Below are positions 44,489 to 48,009 of a DNA stretch of 48,009 nucleotides, one piece after another. The stretch covers positions 1 to 48,009 of the IMG/VR virus record IMGVR_UViG_3300050120_000073. One strand, written 5' to 3'. This DNA is from a virus. The notes under the pieces are model-generated. The model did no database searches, was not told the origin of the DNA, and saw nothing but the letters and a program-made list of their open reading frames with translations. How positions within the stretch are numbered: position 1 is the stretch's first letter; the number at the start of each line of letters is the position of its first letter. The position numbers and the translations under genes were made by a program.

Positions 44489-45862
44489 CTACGCGACGGC
44501 CCCCTGGAGTATCGAGTAGAATTGCCTCGCCGTAAGCGCCGCGCGCTGGTGACTCGACTTCCCCTTTACCGTCGAGCGCATGCCGATATCGACGCTTCCC
44601 TTAGTCCACAAGTGAACTACGTGGACGTGGGCGGTCTTGCCCATGACCATCGCACGCTTAATCGCCTGTTCGTTCTTCCACGGCACCCAGGCGTGCTCGA
44701 CGAAGATTTCGGTTCCCGCTCGCGCGAACTCCAGGCCAGTCGATACGGTCGATAGCGTGCCGACCATCACGTCGAGTTGGCCGTCGCGAAACGCGTCTTC
44801 GATGCGGGTTCGCTCGCGCCCGAGCGGGACTCCGCCGTGAATCATGCCGACGCGCAGGCCCATCGAGCGCGCCAGCGCATTGCACGCCTCGGCGGTAGAG
44901 CGGAAGTGGCAAAACACGAGAGTGGGCGAGCGCGGCGCATCCTGCAGTAACTGCGCGAGCACTTCGAGTTTGCCCGAGCCCGCGTTGCCGGGCTCCAGCA
45001 CCTCTAGCCCCGTGCTGGCCTTGTGCAGCATCGTGTGCAGCCCACCATCGCTCCAGGCGCTCACTTCGTCGCCCGTATCTTCCATCCATGCGACGTAATC
45101 GCGCTCCAGGGCCTTGTAAACCTTCGCCTGCTTCGTCGTCATCGCGACTTCGATATCCTCTTCGGTGAAGGGCACGCCCAGGTCCACCTCGCGCTGCAGC
45201 ATGCGGCCATCGTAGCCGTCTAGCCCGTTCGCCATCCAGAAGTCGGCCCAAGTCACACCATCCTTAGGGCCGAGTGCGTCGGGGTTGGGCGGCACGACCT
45301 TAAGCCCGCCCCAGGGCGGCTGCCAGGTGTCGAACCACTCGTCTATCCAGCGGCGTTTATTGGTGAACCGCCTGTCACCGGGGTAGAGCATGCGCAGGGG
45401 CATGAGCAGTTCCGTCGCCCAGTTGGGAATCGGCGTGCCCGTTGCCATGTACAGGCGCTCGGTCTGGATTTTCGCAGTAGCCGCCGTCCAGTCGGCCTGC
45501 GTATTGACTAGCGCGTGCGCCTCGTCCGCGATAACGGTGCCCCAGGGGCCGACCAAGTCGGCGCGCGGAATCGGTAAGGTCTTGAGCATCTTTCCCTGTG
45601 CGTTGGCCGTGCGCCTCGCCACGCTACTGTAGCCGACGAAGTGAATATCGAGGTCCGGTCGCCAAAGGTCGCGCTGTCGAGTCCACGTGTCGTGAAGGTG
45701 GGGTGGTGCGATGACCAGAGTCTCGCCCTGCGCCGCTAGTAGGAGTTGCGCGGTCTTCCCGGAGCGGGGCGAGTCCCCCAAGAGCCCGCGACCAACTCGG
45801 GAAAGCCAGGCGATGCCCTCCTGCTGGTGCTCCTTAAGGGGTGGCGGGCTGGTTAAAGACAT
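44489..45862 (-). CDS. SNF2/DEAH-type helicase
   Basis: I use ATG 45862, which overlaps the regulator gene by 29 nt; upstream ATGs lie deeper in that gene. The 457 residues have helicase motifs: 'LKEHQQEGIAWL' (Q motif of SNF2), 'LLGDSPRSGKTAQLLLAA' (I), 'TVIADEAHALVN' (II, DEAH), 'MATGTPIPN' (III) and, in the second half, 'LVFCHFRSTAEACNAL' (IV), 'GTLSTVSTGLEFARAG' (V) and 'WKNEQAIKRA' in place of QAxGRxxR (VI). The motif VI deviation is notable. Likely roles: remodelling of replication forks, or removing proteins from DNA. Confidence 0.85.
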   Translation of the reverse strand: MSLTSPPPLKEHQQEGIAWLSRVGRGLLGDSPRSGKTAQLLLAAQGETLVIAPPHLHDTWTRQRDLWRPDLDIHFVGYSSVARRTANAQGKMLKTLPIPRADLVGPWGTVIADEAHALVNTQADWTAATAKIQTERLYMATGTPIPNWATELLMPLRMLYPGDRRFTNKRRWIDEWFDTWQPPWGGLKVVPPNPDALGPKDGVTWADFWMANGLDGYDGRMLQREVDLGVPFTEEDIEVAMTTKQAKVYKALERDYVAWMEDTGDEVSAWSDGGLHTMLHKASTGLEVLEPGNAGSGKLEVLAQLLQDAPRSPTLVFCHFRSTAEACNALARSMGLRVGMIHGGVPLGRERTRIEDAFRDGQLDVMVGTLSTVSTGLEFARAGTEIFVEHAWVPWKNEQAIKRAMVMGKTAHVHVVHLWTKGSVDIGMRSTVKGKSSHQRAALTARQFYSILQGAVA

Positions 45863-46112
45863 TGGCTCGGAGCCACGCGCCATATAGGGCGCGTCGGCGT
45901 TCCAGGGGCACGGCCTTGGAGAGCACGCTGGAGAGTTCATCCTTCTGCTTCGGCGTCAAGTCAAACTCCGAGAGGATACGCATGGTGATGGCCGTCGAAG
46001 GTACGCGCTCGCCGTTGCGATAGCGACTGGCGGTCGTGTGGTGGCACCCCACGCGACGAGCGAACTCGATATTAGTCATCTTTCCGGTTTCGAGTTCTTG
46101 AGTATGTGTCAT
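45834..46112 (-). CDS. Small HTH transcription regulator (XRE/Cro-like)
   Basis: 92 residues from ATG 46112, exactly 6 nt after the -10 box; an in-frame ATG 46079 (MTNIEFARR) has CCGGAAAG before it. 'NIEFARRVGCHHTTASRYRNGERVPSTAITMRILSEFDLT' is the five-helix XRE domain: VGCHHTTASRYRNG gives the turn and recognition helix. The tail is helical. It carries the family operator in its own promoter, so autoregulation is likely, and it is the best candidate to bind the dyads throughout the window. No integrase or lysogeny gene is nearby. Confidence 0.85.
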   Translation of the reverse strand: MTHTQELETGKMTNIEFARRVGCHHTTASRYRNGERVPSTAITMRILSEFDLTPKQKDELSSVLSKAVPLERRRALYGAWLRANVFNQPATP

Positions 46113-46118
46113 AGAGAC

Positions 46119-46148
46119 AGTGTACCCCAGCGTTTGCCGCTTCGTCAA
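46119..46148 (-). promoter_or_regulatory. Promoter of the HTH gene with operator
   Basis: Minus strand: TTGACG, 18-nt spacer, TACACT, 6 nt, ATG 46112. Dyad TTGCC-GCTTC-GTCAA at 46134-46148. Sits right after the stop at 46150. Would separate early from lysis transcription. Confidence 0.8.
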
Positions 46149-46149
46149 T

Positions 46150-46728
46150 CTAGGGGCGCTTGGCCCCCAACCACATCGCAATACGCATGGGCTCGACCCG
46201 AACCGGTAAACGGTCGCCCATGAAGCCCGCCGCACCCCCCACAATCATGGCATGCGCCGAGCAGATGACGTGGTCGGCGTAGGACGCCGACAGCCCCAAG
46301 CCCGTGACGTCGTCCGCCACAATCGAGGGGTATTCTAGCCACCCGTATTCGGCCCCCACCATGGCGTCGTCGAAAGCGGACATTGCTGCCCGCTGTTCGG
46401 GCACTATCCGGAGGTTCACTACCGCCCCGAGTCGCTCCTTGTAGTCCAGGAACGGTCGGCGTTCGTAGCCCTTGAATCCCATCTCCGACACTATCGTCTC
46501 CGGTCCGAGGTCGGTTCTGATGATGCCGACGTGTCCGCACCAGGTAAAGCCCCGCAACGCGGGCTCCCTTATGGTGGCGAGTTTTTCCAGGTCTTCAATA
46601 AGCGTAGACGCGATAGAACCGTGGTCCACCAAGAGGATGTCCCCGTTTTGAGGGTCCGTGCAGTGTTCGCCCTTTTCGTAGAACCGGACGGTGTGCGATG
46701 GTACGACTAGGCCGAAATGGCCGCTCAT
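46150..46728 (-). CDS. Permuted NlpC/P60-like protein (endolysin candidate)
   Basis: A 192-residue protein. 'QNGDILLVDHGS' opens the beta barrel, 'WCGHVGIIRTD' gives the catalytic His and its strand, 'SEMGFKGYERRPFLDY' a Glu, and near the C-terminus 'YADHVICSAHAMIVGGAAGF' the catalytic Cys and helix. H before C is the order in permuted papain-fold enzymes (YiiX/YebB group) and not in ordinary NlpC/P60. It could cleave peptidoglycan peptides or lipids. Overlaps the membrane protein gene by 4 nt, so a lysis role is reasonable. Confidence 0.7.
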   Translation of the reverse strand: MSGHFGLVVPSHTVRFYEKGEHCTDPQNGDILLVDHGSIASTLIEDLEKLATIREPALRGFTWCGHVGIIRTDLGPETIVSEMGFKGYERRPFLDYKERLGAVVNLRIVPEQRAAMSAFDDAMVGAEYGWLEYPSIVADDVTGLGLSASYADHVICSAHAMIVGGAAGFMGDRLPVRVEPMRIAMWLGAKRP

Positions 46729-47057
46729 GTTGTCTTATTCTGCAACTCCGCCAGTTGCTGTTGCAGAGCGGCGATTTGTGCAGCCTGTGTGACCTTTACT
46801 GGCGGCGCGTAGGTTGGGGCACCTAGGTACCCAAGTAGGACGCCCACCCACGGCCAGCGCTTCTCGGCGGCGTGTAGGATGACAGTCAGACCCACGAAGC
46901 CACCACCGACAATCTGAATGACTGTGGCGAGCGATACGTGGTATCCAAAGTGCGCAATGGCCGACGCCACGAGCGAATAAAGCATCGGCATTAGGGACCG
47001 GATTAGGGACTTGACCAGGTTGCGCACCTGGTTAGGGGTTGGTGTGGTTTCTGCCAT
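46725..47057 (-). CDS. Two-segment membrane protein (holin candidate)
   Basis: A 110-residue protein with two hydrophobic segments (LMPMLYSLVASAIAHFGY and VIQIVGGGFVGLTVILHAA), a basic/aromatic loop (EKRWPWVGVLLGYLG could be a third) and a coiled C-terminus (AAQIAALQQQLAELQ). The layout fits class II holins or the phage membrane proteins found beside them. It lies between two cysteine-enzyme candidates. A structural inner-membrane role is also possible. Confidence 0.65.
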   Translation of the reverse strand: MAETTPTPNQVRNLVKSLIRSLMPMLYSLVASAIAHFGYHVSLATVIQIVGGGFVGLTVILHAAEKRWPWVGVLLGYLGAPTYAPPVKVTQAAQIAALQQQLAELQNKTT

Positions 47058-47071
47058 GATTTCTCTTTCTA

Positions 47072-47866
47072 TTATGCGCCAGGTAGCGCGGTACAGAGCG
47101 TGTCGAGTTTGGATACGGGCAGGACGTACTTACCGGCGTCCAGAACGGGGGGCAACACGCCCGTGTACGCCTCTACACATGTGTTAGTGACCCACGACCA
47201 CGTCGAGCGAAAGCCCTTAGCCCAAGAGACTGTGTACGGCCCGACGTTGCGCTTATCAAAGCCGGTGAAAATAACGAAGTGACCGCCGACGACTGGCGAA
47301 CCGGGTACGTAGTCCCAACGTTGGCCGCTAGAGAACTGGTCCTCCTGCGCCTGCTGGAGATTCGACGCCACCCCCACCCAGCCGAAGGTAGCAATAGCGT
47401 CCTTCATCTGCTGTACGTTAGTCGGGTCGAGTGATACGAACGGCCCGCCCTTGCCAAATATCCGTGCGGGCGCGGGTAGAGTGCCGCCCTGCCACTCTTC
47501 GAATACCCCAGGGGGATTGAGTCCCGAGTCCACGCCACCCGTTAGTGCAAGGTACGCAGCGAGTGCTTCGGGGGTAGTGAACGATGCCGCCACTTTCAGA
47601 AACGACGCTACCGCCATAATGGCGTGCAGGATACCCGCCACCACGCAGTCGCCAGCGCCGTTGGGGAATTGCGGAGTGTTCGCAGGGTCCGGTCCGTTAC
47701 CGAGCATGCCCCAGCGCACGCGCGGGGAGGTCCAACTCGCGGGGGCGGTAGGCAGGGCGATGGCTGAAGGTTTGAATCCCTTCGTCGGTATCCAGCCCTT
47801 CTCGCCTACCTTGCGCGGAAAGACGTAAAACCACAGTCTGCGCAAGAAGTAGTAAATAGCGGTCAT
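47072..47866 (-). CDS. Papain-like cysteine peptidase family protein
   Basis: A 264-residue protein. A basic-hydrophobic start (IYYFLRRLWFYVF) is followed by 'PNGAGDCVVAGILHAIMAVASF', a Cys at the head of a helix as in papain/C39 enzymes, and 'VVGGHFVIFTGFDKRNVGPYTVSW', with the catalytic His, and finally 'WVTNTCVEAYTG'. The Cys-His order and spacing (~130) suit the papain fold. It could be a lysin or a processing peptidase. It overlaps the gene before it by 4 nt (ATGA), with GGAGCAAC as the ribosome site. Confidence 0.65.
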   Translation of the reverse strand: MTAIYYFLRRLWFYVFPRKVGEKGWIPTKGFKPSAIALPTAPASWTSPRVRWGMLGNGPDPANTPQFPNGAGDCVVAGILHAIMAVASFLKVAASFTTPEALAAYLALTGGVDSGLNPPGVFEEWQGGTLPAPARIFGKGGPFVSLDPTNVQQMKDAIATFGWVGVASNLQQAQEDQFSSGQRWDYVPGSPVVGGHFVIFTGFDKRNVGPYTVSWAKGFRSTWSWVTNTCVEAYTGVLPPVLDAGKYVLPVSKLDTLCTALPGA

Positions 47867-48009
47867 GTTGCTCCTTTTTGGTCGTTGTGATGCGTTTCAA
47901 TCGCTTCCGCCGTCAGGGGCGTGGTCTCGTCTATTGCCGGGTGGTGCTTCTTGCACAGTTTGTGCTTCACCCCGCCCATCTCGTATTCGTGGCGACCGAT
48001 ACGCCAGCA
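47863..48009 (-). CDS. Cys/His-rich protein, N-terminally truncated by window edge
   Basis: Only the last 48 residues are inside the window. They read 'CWRIGRHEYEMGGVKHKLCKKHHPAIDETTPL', so Cys and His residues are spaced as in a zinc knuckle, then a plain tail. TGA overlaps the next ATG. Nothing more can be said. Confidence 0.55.
   Translation of the reverse strand, partial: CWRIGRHEYEMGGVKHKLCKKHHPAIDETTPLTAEAIETHHNDQKGAT

Noticed and set aside
9892-46148. Repeated TTGAC...GACAA sites as a CRISPR array
   Set aside because: The copies are dispersed, short and tied to promoters, with no regular spacers and no cas genes. The RecB/Cas4-like gene is a stand-alone phage nuclease.
1-48009. tRNA or integrase/attachment site
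   Set aside because: Nothing resembling a tRNA cloverleaf or a recombinase was noticed on reading, but no dedicated scan was possible, so this is absence of evidence only.

Overview
The window is a contiguous piece of a tailed double-stranded DNA phage genome (siphovirus type), very probably infecting an actinobacterium. Phage evidence: an HK97-type head module, tape measure, connectors, a lysis cluster, and short tightly packed genes with ATGA/TAATG overlaps. Actinobacterial evidence: a WhiB-family protein, an Rpf/transglycosylase-like secreted protein, GC-rich DNA with GTG starts, and promoter-proximal leaderless starts. All genes but one read on the minus strand, so the transcription order is right to left. 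I saw no integrase, tRNA, rRNA or CRISPR array. Both ends cut through genes.

Layout in transcription order. 48009-46150: truncated Cys/His protein, papain-like cysteine peptidase, two-segment membrane protein (holin candidate) and permuted NlpC/P60-like protein, together a likely lysis cluster. 46148-41300: early region with a small HTH regulator, a SNF2/DEAH helicase, and several small genes each behind its own promoter. 41260-27700: replication and nucleotide metabolism: RecB-like nuclease, HAD phosphatase, Sak4-like ATPase, SSB-like protein, PrimPol-helicase, family A DNA polymerase, HNH endonucleases (one broken), RuvC-like resolvase, a PurA-family enzyme with PurZ features, a MazG/DUF1599-like protein, dUTPase, and many tiny zinc-knuckle proteins. 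27693-25911: small proteins, Rpf-like secreted protein, WhiB. 25871-21168: fibre-like proteins, a GH16 glycoside hydrolase, and a protein with about 28 tandem repeats. 21171-15666: terminase, portal-MuF fusion, prohead protease, carbohydrate-binding decoration-like protein. 15229-11795: a virion-glycan cassette (two or three glycosyltransferases, cytidylyltransferase, methyltransferase) placed between protease and capsid genes. 11603-1: major capsid protein, connectors, tail tube, tail chaperones with a likely -1 frameshift, tape measure, tail proteins. The single plus-strand gene (9927-10217) lies between capsid and connectors.

Two systems stand out. First, the PurA homologue has Ser in place of the catalytic Asp of the first loop (GSEGKG instead of GDEGKG) and is short (348 aa). 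It sits beside a MazG-like protein, a stand-alone PolA with an odd palm motif, and a dUTPase. This is the signature of 2,6-diaminopurine (Z) genome synthesis. Second, at least ten promoters share a dyad TTGNC-N5-GNCAA that overlaps the -35 box, and most place an ATG exactly at the predicted transcription start, commonly in frame with a second, Shine-Dalgarno-led ATG 10-15 codons later. The HTH gene at 45834-46112 carries such a site itself and is the obvious candidate regulator.

No gene-free stretch exceeds 300 bases once the small genes below are counted. The largest gaps are 11604-11794 (a hairpin and a doubtful 26-codon ORF), 27401-27522 (promoter) and 37227-37340 (hairpin).
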